NCBI RefSeq assembly: GCF_000524195.1
Contig: NW_020170540.1
Location: 55,681 to 119,680, forward strand
Length of the DNA stretch: 64,000 nucleotides
Direction of reading: 5' to 3'
Source: Echinococcus granulosus
Lineage: Eukaryota > Platyhelminthes > Cestoda > Cyclophyllidea > Taeniidae
Numbering within the stretch: the first letter of the stretch is position 1; every line of letters begins with the position of its first letter. Below are positions 38,909 to 51,283 of this stretch, in pieces. The notes below the pieces were generated by a model. It was given only the letters and a program-made list of their open reading frames with translations. It had not been told where the DNA came from and ran no database searches. The translations under genes were made by a program, and so were the position numbers.

Positions 38909-40399
38909 CTGAATCAGTGAAGATCTTCGGTGCTTTCAACTTGATTAACCATTCTTTTGCTGTTTGATTTTGAATGCGATACACAGTCGGGCTGTATAAG
39001 GGGGCTACACAAAAATAACCAACGCTGATGGCATTAGGAAGCAGATCGGTGTGTGTTAAAGGATGGTGGATCTCGTGCTGCCCTCGGGAAGGAATGAAAT
39101 TGACGGAGCAAAGGTCTAGAGATTTGAAGCCTCACCGCATGCTTGGCAGTGAAACACGTAAATTTATGCGTTGCTAAAAATGCCGTTGACTGGATTCTGC
39201 GTCCTAATCGGAGAAGGGTTCCCTGGTAAAAGATGGTGACAGCTCACCCAAAGGACGAATCAAATTGGCTAATGAAAGCTGAACCCTAAGCTCTCGTAAA
39301 ACGTAGCAAGTTCTTGTTTTTTACTGGATGTTTAGCTGTTCGGCCACTTTCCTCCTAGTAGGTCACATCCCTGCTCGGAAGCATGATCACCAGGACAGTC
39401 TAGAGGCCTCCTGCCTCCTGTGTATGCTGGTAATGTACGTCCTTCCGCACTACCTTAGCATATGACGACTTCAAAGAAGAAATGGAACATAATATTGCAC
39501 CTACAAAAATGGCAGTTCAACTGGTTGCAGATGGTCTTTGCATTCGTTGTGAGAGATATCCATATAGGCTAGGTACTATGATAATGTTAGAGGTAATATC
39601 TTAGCCACGGCTTAAGAATCAAGTGTCGGGACCCACCTGATAATAAATACTCATGTTTACTCATTCTTAGTAAAAGTTTTTGATTAAAAAATGAAGGTCA
39701 GCTCTGATTAAGTATACCTATCCTATCCCAAAAACATGTCCTAAATTTGCTACCATCGTCACTGTCAAATAAGCTTTTATCTTATAACAAGACATTTTAT
39801 TAGTAGTCATTTCGTTTTCTATTACAGGAGAAGTTACCGCATCGTCGATAGGGCCCGGTTAAGGCAAAAGAAATCCAATAGGAGGCAGATTAAAGTGCCT
39901 ATTTACGCATTGGTATCTCTACAGATGTATTTTTCTACCTGAATCGTGGATGGTCAGTGCATGACATCAACGAACACGGTTATCCACTGATACGATCTCG
40001 GTTTAGTCCTGACGGGCAACCAATCGTCAATTGACTGCCTTAGGCAGGCCCACTGCTAACGTGCATGAATTCTGGCACTGCGGCAATCCACACACTTGCC
40101 CGCGTGCTTTCGCCTACACAAATATATTCCTCACGAATGCAAAAATCTACCTTTTACATATTAAACCCTCTCGCCATCATCATTGTCATGAAGAATTAGC
40201 CATAACAGGCTAGGTATCCCATCAATATAATGACACTGAATTGACAAGTCCACTGCTACCCTCTAGCGAACTTACCTTCAAACAGGAGCATAACTTCATC
40301 GGTGAAGGACAAAAGGAACTAACTAGGAGGAGACTAGGAAACCGGTCTATCGCGTATGAATAAGTGGTGTGATGCGAGTGGAGCAATATTGAGCTCGTT

Positions 40400-43100
40400 A
40401 AAGGGCCCAAACAGATTTACACACATATTTTACCAAACCCCACCATAACCGAATAGTCGGCTTGCATTTTATCTAAATATCCGATTGAGCCATACCAGAA
40501 AATGTAGGGCTAAGTAAGAAGAAGGATTATTACCGGAACAAAAGGGCTTTCTAACTCACCCAATAATACCGTAACAATTAACTATTTTGCATATTAAAGG
40601 AACGCTAGGATGTACACGATGATTTTAGAAGTGGGTATTTCTAGAATTCTTCAGAAGTTATAATACAAGAGCTGAAAATGCACTCCTGGTTTTTAGAGGG
40701 GTAAGCGGAAGTACAAAGGTGGAGACTTAGGTACCCGCGTGATTAAAATGAAGTTAAACAAATCATCGAAGTATTACGGGGCCCACCATTCCTTTTGAGC
40801 ATCGTCCTCGGTGCTAGCATGGTCAACCTTCCGCTATAACTACCAGAACGCTGCCGGTTATTTGCATTTATACCAAAAATTCTTTTGAATCCCAAACGTT
40901 TGTTGGGGCAAAATTAATTTTTTACATCCTTTATTGCACTTCTCTACTTTACCGACTTTATGTGTAAAATACAACGCATTGTAACTTATTCAAAAGGAGA
41001 TAAAATAAGTAAGACTTTATCAAATTACTTACAAGCCCAGAAGGTCAGAAAAGGAGTAGAATAATTAATTCGACGAATTTACCTGCCCGGTCTCATTTTA
41101 CTTCCATCGTTGCATATGCTTAATAACTGCATAATCCGATCATCCTGACCTTTAACACTGTGACCCGAGATTACAACGAGTTTTGGCGCAAACAGAGCTC
41201 GAATTGTTGAATATATTATTTGCTTGATGGAAATGCCCAATCAGGATCGCTGTTGTTACTGGTGTTAGAGGTAGGGTCAGGTTGGTGACAAAAAATGATG
41301 AGTGATGGATTTGGTTTAAAGTGAGATTTACTTTGTTGTCCTGTGGTGATCCATTTACCGACTATGGCATAAGTCCATTAGAATCGCAGCTTTATGAAAA
41401 CCATGAATTTTAAGTTATGAGTGTTCTTTAGCCTCACAGGTGCAGATTGTTCTATGTCAATCCAATCTAAAAGACTAGCAGAAAATTACTACTCTCTTTC
41501 AAAATATTAAATAAGAAAATGTGGCATCATTTGACTGCACCTTCCTTCTCGCCTCTCGTTTGTTTCGAGACAACTGTGTTGGCTTCACTCATTAAAATTT
41601 GACTACTCATTTGTCCGCCAACTAAGCCAGCAATGCCTTGCCTTTGTTTATCTAGACACTTCAAGTATGTGTTCAATCCACTCCTCACTGCTCTTTAAAT
41701 CCCCAGCCCGAGACAAAGGAAATTAACTACACTTCATCAACACTTTAACTGTATTTTCCTGCATTGAAAAGAGGACAAAGTATTGTCGATAACGGTCAGC
41801 TCATCCTCACCTCAAAGTGTGACTGAGATCTATCTTCTCATCGAAACTCGGACATACACTGGAAAGATCACTTCTGGCATTTGAACGATTCTGGAATTGA
41901 TGAATCAGAATCAGAATCTCATTTGTCGTTAGAATAAGAATGTTTGCACTTTATTTGGGAGAGGAGAGGAAAATGCATTTTTTTTGTCCTCGGTGAAGAA
42001 ACATTTAGGAAATAATGGGGATACAAATGGCATTGGCTAGGGTCAGGAATTTCACTTATGTAGGTAAAGCACCGTAAAAGAGTACAAGTCATAGTTGGAA
42101 AGGGCCTTCCAGTTATTATGAAAAAGTCTGCTTGGTAATTTGCCTTTGGTGCTGTCCTCAGGTGATGTCGCATTTCCAAAAACTGGCTCCATATAAGGGT
42201 GATTTAGTTAATGCAACCGGATAGTGATAATAAAAGATTTGGTCAAAGCCACTTGAATCCCAGACACATTTGGAAGCACTCTGGCTCAATTTCAAACTTC
42301 ACGAGGATTCGGCTCAATGTGAAACTTTTACACGAGGACTCAGCAGTCCTCTCCCTTACCTCCTTACTCCCTCAACACTTGGAAGGGATGAGATGGAGGA
42401 TGCGGCAGTGCAGCAGACAACCCTTGAATTGTTAAAAGTGAAGCATAGAGAGGCTTATTTCATGCCTGTAGCTAGCAAGAATGGCAGTAATTATAAATAA
42501 CTAGAAGGAGGCAAGATTATTCCACTTCCTTAAATAGGTGATTTATCTGTGCCACCTTCATTATTTCAGCTTAGTGGTGGTTCTCTAGGCATTAAGGCTA
42601 ATTATAAGTTCGCCCACGTAACGCGTTCATGGGTTCAGCTTCATGAGCCATTCTAAGTGCCAATACGAACATCAACTAGCGGTAGACGTCCGGTGACGTT
42701 TCGCATTCTTACTTCCTGTAGTTGAGGATTCTGCATTGATGACCTGGTCACAAGGGCCATTTTTATTTAGGTAAACAATCCTCGACACCTTTTCGAATGT
42801 AAAATTAATGATCGCACACGAGTGCCTAAAATGCTACTGCTTGAAAATAGTAGTAATCGCCGGCCTCAGTGTCTCCTCTGGAGAGCTTAAAAGAAACGAA
42901 GAGGAGCGAATTAGGACAGGTAAAAGCCAAGTTATTCAGGCAGGCTGCCCTTTGGCAGAATTGTCCGAAACTCCTCTCGAGTGCTCAATAAATCACCAAG
43001 TGTTGGTAGAAACATTGTTTTCGAATATCTTATCTCCGTCAAATAGACAAGTGGCGTTTAATTTTGGCCTCAATTAGCTACAAATCTCAGCTTAGACTGC
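40400..43100. repeat. Paralogous block P3
   Basis: 40860-41790 corresponds to 57240-57960, and 41810-43100 to 62890-64000 ('ggaagcactctggc', 'gcggcag.gcagca', 'gttcgcccacgtaac' near 42610 and 63645). The intervening material at 58-62.8 kb is missing here, so this copy carries a deletion of about 5 kb or the other an insertion. The conserved part 42390-42500 is open in one frame here but not in the copy, so no gene is called there. Confidence 0.65.
41150..41258 (-). pseudogene. 109-nt exon, copy P3 (two stops)
   Basis: Bounded by a pyrimidine-rich acceptor (TCTAACACCAG, AG at 41260-41259) and GTCAGG at 41149, it is 109 nt long, the same as the intact copy at 57353-57461. In that copy's frame it starts with TAA and has a TGA at codon 6, then reads STIRALFAPKLVVISGHSVK, against STLRPLFTSKLVAVSTYTVK. 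Most differences are conservative. The length match, frame match and stops point to a recent pseudogene. Confidence 0.58.
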
Positions 43101-45187
43101 CGCAAATGCAATCAGTGCAAATTATCGTGTAATTTCCTACTTATTTGCCTCAGTGAGTTCGTCCTTCTTAATCACTCAAGATAAATTAGAAGGAAACAAA
43201 TACTGCGATTCTCGAGAGCGTTTTAAACCTAGTTGATCTCAATGTCATTTCCGAGAACACTTAAGGTAGCTAAATAGACTCATTTAGCTTTTTACCCTAA
43301 AAGATAGGTAACCTCAACCGAACAAAGCATAAGGTTGACACTCATTCCTTCTGCAAGGCGTGCTGCATCTGGTTGCGAGAAGAGCCTAGCCCTAGTCTCA
43401 CCACTTTTATCCCTCAACACTCCATCATATCTTGCATTGAATTTGGTAATTGCCTAAAACAAAGAAAGGGTGATGGTAATCATTTGGAGAAGAGTCGGCG
43501 GGGTATTGCTCCCTCTCTCTAAAGAGTCGTCCTAAATTCCTCCTCAGAAGCGATGCGTGTAGTGCACCGTAAGATCACTAGCATGTACTTCTAACCCCTA
43601 ATTTTCTCTCTACGTCCACAAATCTACCTCTAGCCAGGCCTATTTAATTATGACTTCATTGGCAACCTTCCTGGCATAGATTGACCTACAGTTATAATAT
43701 TATTGACGCATAACAGGGTACGATCTAGATTGGAAGGAGGTAAAACTCGCTCAATGAACTTCAAGTGAAGAGATGACGTCCCTATAAATCACAATCTGAT
43801 GGCTAACTGACAGTCAAAACACAGCAAGACCCGGAGTCGGATTGGAATCATGATGGAATCCTAAGCAGTGGGAGTTATTTATGCGATAAAACAAAGGGTA
43901 AAGTTATTGTTTACCTGATTCTTAGTTAATCTAAATAGAGTAGTTCGTATACCTTAACTTGACAAAGCGAGTGAACGTTTTGTTTGTAGTGTTGGAAAAG
44001 TGGACAAATTTAGTTGTTACTTTGTACAAACGGTGGATTATGAATTGCACAATAGACTCGACTCCACTCAATAAGCCGCTGATCTAGGAGACACAGCATT
44101 GTGGCAGTGTTAAAAGACCAATGAGAGGCAAGAAATGAACGAGTACAGTAGAAGCCATTCCATTTTCTTCTTTTCTGTCTTGTGGGCTTGTTGACTTCCC
44201 CTCTTCACACCCTCTTAAACACCCTCGTGTTAGAAATGAACAAAAGGCGAACCTATGACGAGGTGGAAGAACATGATGAAGATTTGGTTTCAGCAGAATT
44301 GTATTTGTGTGTCTTTTATCATTGAAGGAGTTCCAGTAGCCTCTACTACTTTCCGTAAGTCTGTAAGAGTACCATTTGTATAACTGTATAGCTACCAGTG
44401 GTGTGATGGATGAATGGAGTAATCTGCTACCCTAGGCAGACATGAAACATCCACTTTCAACAGCAAGCAGAGGAGGCTAGTAGTAAAATGGTAAACCAAA
44501 GACCAATCATTCTGTTGCATATCACCTTAATCTACCTTACCATCCGCATGTTCCCTCCCTCTGTCTTTGTCCCATCCTTTTCGCTCCCACCCTCTGAGCA
44601 TGTGAGTGTGTATGCGTCGCTTCTCAATGAAAATTAAGATAAGGGATTTGGGGACCGATTTTATGCCCATAGATATCATCCACTGTGCTTGTAAACCCAG
44701 TTAATGAGAACAGCCCTGCTGTCCTTTTTAAGGGCTAGATATTAGAGTTTTTTAGCCATAAGTGATTGAAACCTGTCAGTGAGCTCGATTGAGCTCTGGG
44801 AGAAGCCAGGAATGTCCACCTATCTGTGAATGGAATAAAGGTTGGCACACTCAAGTCAAATTAAGAATTTGTAATTTCGGCTTAAACTTTTACTTAGAAA
44901 TTAGCTCTAACACAACATCTTATCTGTTCTGGCATAGATCACACACCCAGGTGCGCACTACCTACTGACTTAACTCATTGCTACTTCTTTAAGAATGGTC
45001 ATGCCCATCAATTTTTTAGACAAATCTGTCTTTGCAAGTCATGTCTGGATCCGATGTTCTAGGAGGTGGAATGAACGTTAGTGCTGTGGCCTTGGACTCA
45101 CTTCATGCCGAAATGTCATTGATGAATAATGTCCATCCTAAAAATTGTTTAACCAATTAAAAGTCCTAAAGTCTTCCACAGATGCAG
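43101..45187. other. No genes recognised
   Basis: AT-rich sequence with only short frames; no second copy in this window was noticed. Confidence 0.4.
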
Positions 45188-45730
45188 CTATTCGCCAGTT
45201 TTGGTTTGACATCGTTCTCGTGCACTATCCCAGGAACTTACAATAAAGCGCTTTATCCTTCCATACTGCTTTAGCATAGAACCGAGCAGCCAAATGATGG
45301 CTAGGATGCAAATCATAACCAAAGTCATGCTAAAATGCAAAGATAATAAACTCAACTCCCTATTCCGATCATGAAATTGTGGCATAAGGGCGTGGCTTTT
45401 TGCACCACAATAGAGTAATGGGAGTACAGGAAGTCTGAAAGAATAGAAACTCTGATAATATGGCCATAAGTGCGTTTGACAGACTTGAGGAGTGTAAAGT
45501 GGCAGCCAGGATAACTTTTTTGTTATTGCTGTGCCTGTCCATCTGAAAGACCAAGAACTTCGAATGAATCCGAGTTTTGTTATAGGTAGTGATGGGGAAG
45601 TTTTAGGTACCCTAAAAGACGCCGAACCGTCTGCCACGAGCTCTGCACCAGAATACATGTAAATGCAAAGATGATTGGAGGGGCTGAAAACGCGGCTTGC
45701 ATGAGCAGAGCTTGGCGGCGACATTGTCAA
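45188..45730 (-). CDS. Longest open frame in the window; possible single-exon membrane protein
   Basis: A minus-strand frame of 180 codons with a usable ATG two codons in (context GACAATGTC) ends in TAG. It is the longest in the window, and a frame of this length is unlikely but not excluded by chance in 64 kb of this composition. The product is Ser-rich at the N-terminus. The C-terminal third has one strongly hydrophobic segment (MTLVMICILAIIWLLGSML), followed by a basic tail (KQYGRIKRF), as in a single-pass or tail-anchored membrane protein. A weaker hydrophobic patch is RLPVLPLLYC. No family was recognised and no paralogous copy was seen. It lies outside the zinc-finger blocks, and a second frame antisense to nothing known overlaps it. 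Confidence 0.3.
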   Translation of the reverse strand: MTMSPPSSAHASRVFSPSNHLCIYMYSGAELVADGSASFRVPKTSPSLPITKLGFIRSSWSFRWTGTAITKKLSWLPLYTPQVCQTHLWPYYQSFYSFRLPVLPLLYCGAKSHALMPQFHDRNRELSLLSLHFSMTLVMICILAIIWLLGSMLKQYGRIKRFIVSSWDSARERCQTKTGE

Positions 45731-48700
45731 GGCCTAAAACTTGACCTAGAATATGTGTATAATTTCATAAATTCTCAAAGCTTGAAAGCTTCCCAACCCA
45801 TGACGACTAAGGTATGAAATGGTTTATATATAGGATGCAACTATCGTGAAGCGACGTGCAAGTCTACGCATTTATCAAACAGAACGGCAATACAAATAAC
45901 CTGCGAAAGGACAATATGCCAGTAATCAAAAGGGATTACGCGATTTGACAAGAAATGGCAAACGACACATTTTGGTGCCCTTAGATGTCGGCGAAATGCA
46001 AGTTTTAAGCTGCTAATCAGGGCAAGCAGCGTTAAACGATCTGGGCGATTAAGCGAAAGTTTACTTCCTTTCTATCGCGCTACTTTGTTCGCTTGTTTTG
46101 AGAGAGGAAGGAACGATGCATTTCACCTTACCTGACACCAAGCATAGGGATGGATCATCGTCGAGTCATATTATCGGAGTTGTAAGACAAATGCGATATC
46201 GTTGTTAGGCTTAGAGTTTTGGTGTGCAGTTCCTTTTTGTGTCTTCAAGGCACACAATTTCGATGCGTTGCTTACTAAGATGTCTTTACTTGACAAAAAT
46301 CAACCTTGGCATTCATTTGTGGTAGAGAAGTGGGATATTGAGAATGCAGAGTATCCAAGTTTTCCTTTATATCAGAGATTTAAACAGCATGCTAAATTAA
46401 GTGGACCAATTTACCGTCCTGCAAGAAAGATGATTTAGTAGAACAAAAAGCGTGGACACACAAACAAAGAATGGGAAATTTCCTCTTTGTATTTTGGCTA
46501 AGCGGACATTGCTAATTCCTGTGGAGGAGACAAATATTGAATTCCCACAAAACCTAAATCGTTTGTAAGTTCTTCCCTGTAGCACACGGTGAGACGTCTG
46601 CACAAGCCAGACTTCCTGGTCCCAGGGATCTCAAACTGGCAATAGAGGAGAGAATAGTAAAAACACGGCACTTTTTCTGTTATTTTGTGGTACGCATCAT
46701 CTGTGTATAGACTGCAGCTGTTTGTTGGGGTATCAACTTCCGAAACATCCACATAAAGGCAGGGCCGAGCTGGTAAACATCAATTACTTCGATGCACATC
46801 GTAGGGAAACCCTATTCAAACAGATTCGAGGACGATTTTGCTTGTATAGGGGATCTTTAAGGCAAAGGTAGGACTTCCCTTCTTACTCGCATGCGGAAAT
46901 ACGCCGCTTGGCGTTTGCCGTGATCAGTGCTGGAGTCATATTATTGAGGTTAATGTTTCTGTTTAACCTCCTTGTCAGGTCACAAATGGCTAATTTTGAT
47001 GACCCTAGCCTCGTATTTCCGCCAGCGCAAGCTCCGCTTGAGAAGGAAGGATTGGCTTCTGATTCCTTGGATCAGCACTTTTGATTAGGATGTCTGATTC
47101 TGGAGTGCAGTAAGGATATTACATTTTGCAATAAAAAATCATGATATGTAAAGTTTAGAAATGAAGAAGGAAGTAATTTTGGGTGTTAAATTCAGAACTG
47201 CATCGCAGGTAATCTGCGGGATGGCTCACATCCATTTCCCATGTACGCCTGCTTTGTTACCACGTTCTCTTAAAGTCAGGCAAATGTTTTCCTCCCAAAA
47301 GACAATGTTAATAATTTACTACTATTTTTAGTAAATTTTGCTGATATTTAATTAATTACTCCCACATAAATTTAAGCACCAATATGAAGGTTATGTTATG
47401 TTATGTTATGAAGATGGAGGAAGGCCTGCTTTGTTTACCTGCCTCTAACCGGCCTGAAAAAACCAGATGTTCTATTCTTTTTCTCCCTTCAATTACCACA
47501 GATGGTCGTCCCAAACTCTAGGTAAGTACAAGGTCCCTAAATAACTTCTGAGTGGTCCTGGTTTCATTGTCCTTAAAGCAGACACATCAGGTACTCTCGA
47601 TGTGGTCCCCCAGCGCATCAGCTTTTGTAATCAGGTCTGAAAAGGTGCAATTATTGTCCAGTAGCCTATTTTTTATAACAGCATAATATTTATGCGCTAA
47701 TAACTATCTCACCAAACAAATCAGAATTAATGCTCCAGATCGCAGATTTCCCACTCAAACTGCTTAGTAGGATGGTTTGGTAGGGCAAAAGTGATTATGG
47801 AAGAAACAGCAGTCACGAACAAGCTCACGAAATGCCAACTCTGCACTAATGCTTGGCTTACAATAACCTGAATAGGACGGCATCTCTACCGAATCAGGAG
47901 TTCAGCTAAATTGTTTTAGTCATTGGGTTGATGACCCTTGCTGATCATCCCACTTTTTGGTTCTGGTTCACTTGTGGAGGTGTGTAGCTCGGCAAACCTT
48001 CTTTAATAGCCAAAACAGGCAAAGGCTTGGGTGCTACTAGCATGGTTCAGATGCTCTACCACTTAAAGAAAGTAAGAAGTTGCAGCTCTGATTCCCCACA
48101 AAACCAAAACGAAGGATTAGGCAAACATCCAAAGTATAACATGTGGAAGGATCAGCTAGCAGCCCTGTTATCAAATAAGAACAATATAGGGTCATTTTAG
48201 ATGTGTCGTCCATAAAAAGCCTTCTCAGAGGGTCTTCTGACTTTTGCTATTTTTGTGTTGTCAATTTAATGCAGTTTAAACGAATACCTGAGTGGTCGTT
48301 AAATTCTTACCATGTGGTAGAGCTTCTATTAGCTCAAAACACACGAGTATGGGATCCTCTAGGTTTAATGTCCAGAAGACATCCTGTTCTACTTTAGGCC
48401 GTCACAAGGGCAGTCAAATTAGGGGTGAGTGAGAAGAAACTTGTATCGCAATCTGAAAGGATGCTCAACTGCCCTTTCGTACATACCTGGATTCTTGGCA
48501 AGGTCGTAACTTTTACGTACATTTGACATTCCATTTGTCCACTACTTTGACTAGCTGGCCAATTTATGGATAGGTCGCCTTTAAACGATTCTTCACACGA
48601 GAACTTTTTAAGCTATTGCCAGTAAGGATATCGCAAGGCTAACTTAAATGAAAAAGATATTTATTTCCTCCTACTGATTGATACATAACTGATTTAAGAG

Positions 48701-49747
48701 AGGAGGTTAAACGGAGGCTGAGGTGATGGTAATATGGCACTTCATCATTTCAAAATAGGAAAGTTGCCTGATTCACCACCATTGCCTCTACTTGCCAGGT
48801 TCCAACTGACAAATAAATCCTTAGGCATTTGAAAAAGACGTAGAAGACACAGTTTTAATGATATTGACATCTGTTGCGAGTGATTCCTTATTTAACATGG
48901 ACTGGTCTTAGTGCAGATCACGGGATTGGAGTATGTGCCAGGAGCGGACATGACTTAAATGGCCTCTCTGCCACTAGTCTGCGTAGTATCATCTACCTGC
49001 GATAAGCACTCTCCTTCTATCATATTTCGATGCAGCATTAGGAAGCAGAATTTGAAATTTTGTTTACTTTGAAGGCTACTAGGGTCCGACAGCGCTACTA
49101 AGAGGTAAAGGTTAGCCCTGTGTCCTAATCAGCGTTAATCCTCTAAAGCAGGTTTCCATCTGAACCGATTCTGCCGTCTTTCGATGTTTGTCCTACTTGC
49201 GGGTGTGCATTCAATGTCTAAAAAGGGAGAGCCACAGAGACGTAGCACCCTCATGACTCCTGCCTTTCACACTTCCAGTCATCCATTGACTAAAGAATCA
49301 TCTGCCTCACATTTGGACTAAATTGCTTTGCCGCTACGTCACTAGGGGATCCTCTTTGATCGTAGAGATGCACAACAGAGAAATTAAAATTCCGCGTCGA
49401 ATCTCCAACGTCTGCCAGATAAATTGAACATGTGACCATCGTGCTATCACTCATACTTTCATAAATAGGGAAAATATTTATTCATTTCGCTCTCAAACAT
49501 CCTTTAGGTTGTCTTAATCACTGACCAAGAGTTAACTAATGTGGGGTAATTACTGACTGCTATTCGGATATCATTCGACACTGCTGGAGCCTCATTAAGT
49601 GGTCCCCAACAATTATTTTCGAAATTAAATGCTTTTATTAAAAGGGTAGACCACTTTGTCAATATGTCTTTAGAAGCATTGAAACAACAATTTTGATTTC
49701 AGATCAAAATTCTTTGATTCTTATGCACCTTGTTCTTGTGGCACCAA
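45731..49747. other. No genes recognised
   Basis: If the copy E gene is complete, its finger, linker and tail exons should lie here on the minus strand, but I could not find them. The minus-strand frames near 46.4-46.75 kb are Cys-containing but do not fit C2H2 spacing. Confidence 0.4.
47391..47410. repeat. (TTATG)4 microsatellite
   Basis: Four perfect tandem TTATG units, in AT-rich DNA with no gene call nearby. Confidence 0.9.
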
Positions 49748-49959
49748 CTATGCTGTAACGGCTGACGCGGCAAGTGGAGTGAGGGAATCACCAGGGTCGA
49801 CGCTCAAAGGAGGAGAGAGGCTGTATGTTATAGTGGATGTTTGTTTAACTCTAGATTTTGTCAGCGGACTACTATGGGCTCCTTCGTTATGCCTCTCCTG
49901 GACAGTGTGGCCTCGAAGCCATGCCACTAGACATCAGCATATATTCTGGCCTTCTTTGT
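49748..49959 (-). pseudogene. Exon candidate U, second tandem copy (one stop)
   Basis: The acceptor CTTCCCTTCAG (AG at 49961-49960) leads in phase 1 into a frame with one TGA (49936-49934), then CLVAWLRGHTVQERHN, EGAHSSPLTKSRVKQT and on to TAG at 49750-49748. The frame aligns with the exon at 50605-50810 (GLLTWLGSQVVVQRHD, RGSLSDSLPKSKAKET) with many conservative changes (K/R, E/Q, D/N, V/A). The two copies are about 850 bases apart. A GTGATT in phase 1 inside it could be a donor. Function not recognised. Confidence 0.45.
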
Positions 49960-50604
49960 CTGAAGGGAAGTCTTAGCACACTAAGTCAGTGGCGGCAAAC
50001 AGCAAATTTAATTTTAAAGTATACCTATTCTGATTTCTTACTACTGCTTGATAAATCTTGACGTGAAGGAAGAATTGCATATAATGCGGACAAGAGAGTC
50101 TGCGAAGACGTCAAAGAGGGGTAGAAAATGATGTCTGCCATTGGCAAATACCCCTGTCCCATGTACTGTAGGACAGCTATTAGCACAAGAATAGGGCCAT
50201 ATTAGTTGTGAACCACCTGGAAATGGTGGCTATAAAGCTCTCTATCGTACCTTTATGTTAATGTCTGCTTAGAGAACAAATGGCACTTCTTCCACGTCTC
50301 AACTAGCCGGATAAAACCCACAGAGATATGGCTGGGCAGCACTGAATTGACAAAAATCCTGTCTTTTGACAAAAGACTGCTTTTAGGCCAGTGTACCTAC
50401 GACCAGCGATGGACATATGAGGTAGTCAGCACAAACCTCCCTCCAATACAGTTTCGAAACAGGGTGAAACACCAGATGCGGTGCAATTGGCAAGAGAGAT
50501 AGGTGACATAGTGGTAAGATATCACCTCAGTAGCTCGCGAATTTGATAACTGATGCGGCTTGCTAGTAAATGCCTTTTTTGCAGCACCAACCACATTGTA
50601 ATGG

Positions 50605-50810
50605 CTAACACGGAAGGCTGGACACGGGCAGATCTGAAAACGCCGCTTTTAAGAGAGGGAGGCAAAGAAATGCTTGAAATGTCTCTTTTGCTTTAGATTT
50701 TGGCAACGAGTCACTTAGGGAACCTCTATCGTGCCTTTGTACAACAACCTGGCTTCCTAGCCATGTCAGCAGCCCTCTAGCCTTTCCCCACCTTAGCAAT
50801 GCAGATCTGT
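50605..50810 (-). CDS. Exon candidate U, first copy
   Basis: The acceptor CTTCCTTGAAG (AG at 50812-50811) is followed in phase 1 by an open frame of about 67 codons to TAG at 50607-50605. It includes LLRWGKARGLLTWLGSQ, then VVVQRHDRGSLSDSLPKSK and AKET. Conservation of the frame in the copy at 49.75-49.96 kb is the main support. It follows the finger-like exon at 50.87-51.08 kb by about 60 bases on the minus strand, which is short for an intron, so the two may be alternatives or one boundary may be wrong. No domain recognised. Confidence 0.42.
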
Positions 50811-50867
50811 CTTCAAGGAAGTCTGGCAGGGCAGCAATTTATTTAATCACTTATATCCTGTCTCTTT

Positions 50868-51076
50868 TCAGTCACCAAAAGGCATCTCTCCAGATTCGTA
50901 GGCGAGGTGTACCTGCAGATGAATGCAGTTAACTGTGAAGTTAAAAATAAAGTTACAATTTTTCTTACTACTACAGTGACTTCTTGTAATTCGCAGAAAC
51001 TTTAAATTAGGCCATTCCGACTTCCTTCTGGTTGTTCGATGCCTCGTAGATGGCAATTTAAATGTGCAATCATCCG
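50868..51076 (-). CDS. Basic exon with degenerate zinc finger
   Basis: The acceptor TTGTCCCTGAAG (AG at 51078-51077) is followed in phase 1 by a long open frame. An Arg/Lys-rich segment (RHRTTRRKSEW) comes first, then from 50957 a finger-like stretch NCNFIFNF, TVNCIHLQVHLAY, ESGEMPFGD and TGA. The Cys, Leu (L-Q-V-H) and first His fit C2H2 spacing, and S-G-E-M-P-F matches the canonical T-G-E-K-P-F inter-finger linker. The second Cys is Ile and the second His is Glu, so it should not bind zinc in the normal way. A GTACAC after CTGCAG at 50913 is an alternative donor. The aligned copy near 37.3-37.6 kb retains a different subset of finger residues. Confidence 0.42.
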
Positions 51077-51283
51077 CTTCAGGGACAAGAATCGTCCAGT
51101 TGATATAAACACTCGAGATTGAGGGTGAAGTGACCATATTGTGATTTAACACTTGAGTAGCAGAACAACACAAGGGTATACATAGGTTGCTGATATTAGA
51201 AGTCTCTGTTCAGAAGTTTTTGCTCTCTTTGTTAGTCGCGTTGGAACCCGCATCCAAGTTCACACATGTCAACAACAGTTCAT

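Larger units (their letters stand above)
36950..39900. repeat. Paralogous block Q1
   Basis: Collinear with about 50400-53300 at an offset near 13.5 kb. Landmarks: 'gtacataggttgctgatac' near 37712 against 'gtatacataggttgctgatat' near 51176, 'aaagatggtg' near 39228 against 'aaagctggtgg' near 52724, and 'tcactgt.aaa.aagctttt' near 39761 against 53206. Contains damaged versions of minus-strand exons found in the right-hand copy. Confidence 0.7.

Noticed and set aside
42270..42500. Plus-strand frame ending HREAYFMPVASKNGSNYK, well conserved with 63.4-63.5 kb
   Set aside because: The copy has a TAA directly upstream and mostly amino-acid-changing differences, so no coding constraint is visible; treated as non-coding conserved repeat DNA.
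46397..46752. Cys-rich minus-strand frames considered as the missing copy E finger
   Set aside because: Cys, Leu and His spacing does not fit C2H2, and no linker exon or HTG-type end follows.
48020..48090. tRNA-like box A on the minus strand (AGTGGTAGAGCATCTGAA)
   Set aside because: No box B (GGTTCGAxTCC) at the right distance and no acceptor-stem pairing; a chance match or very old tRNA-derived fragment at most.
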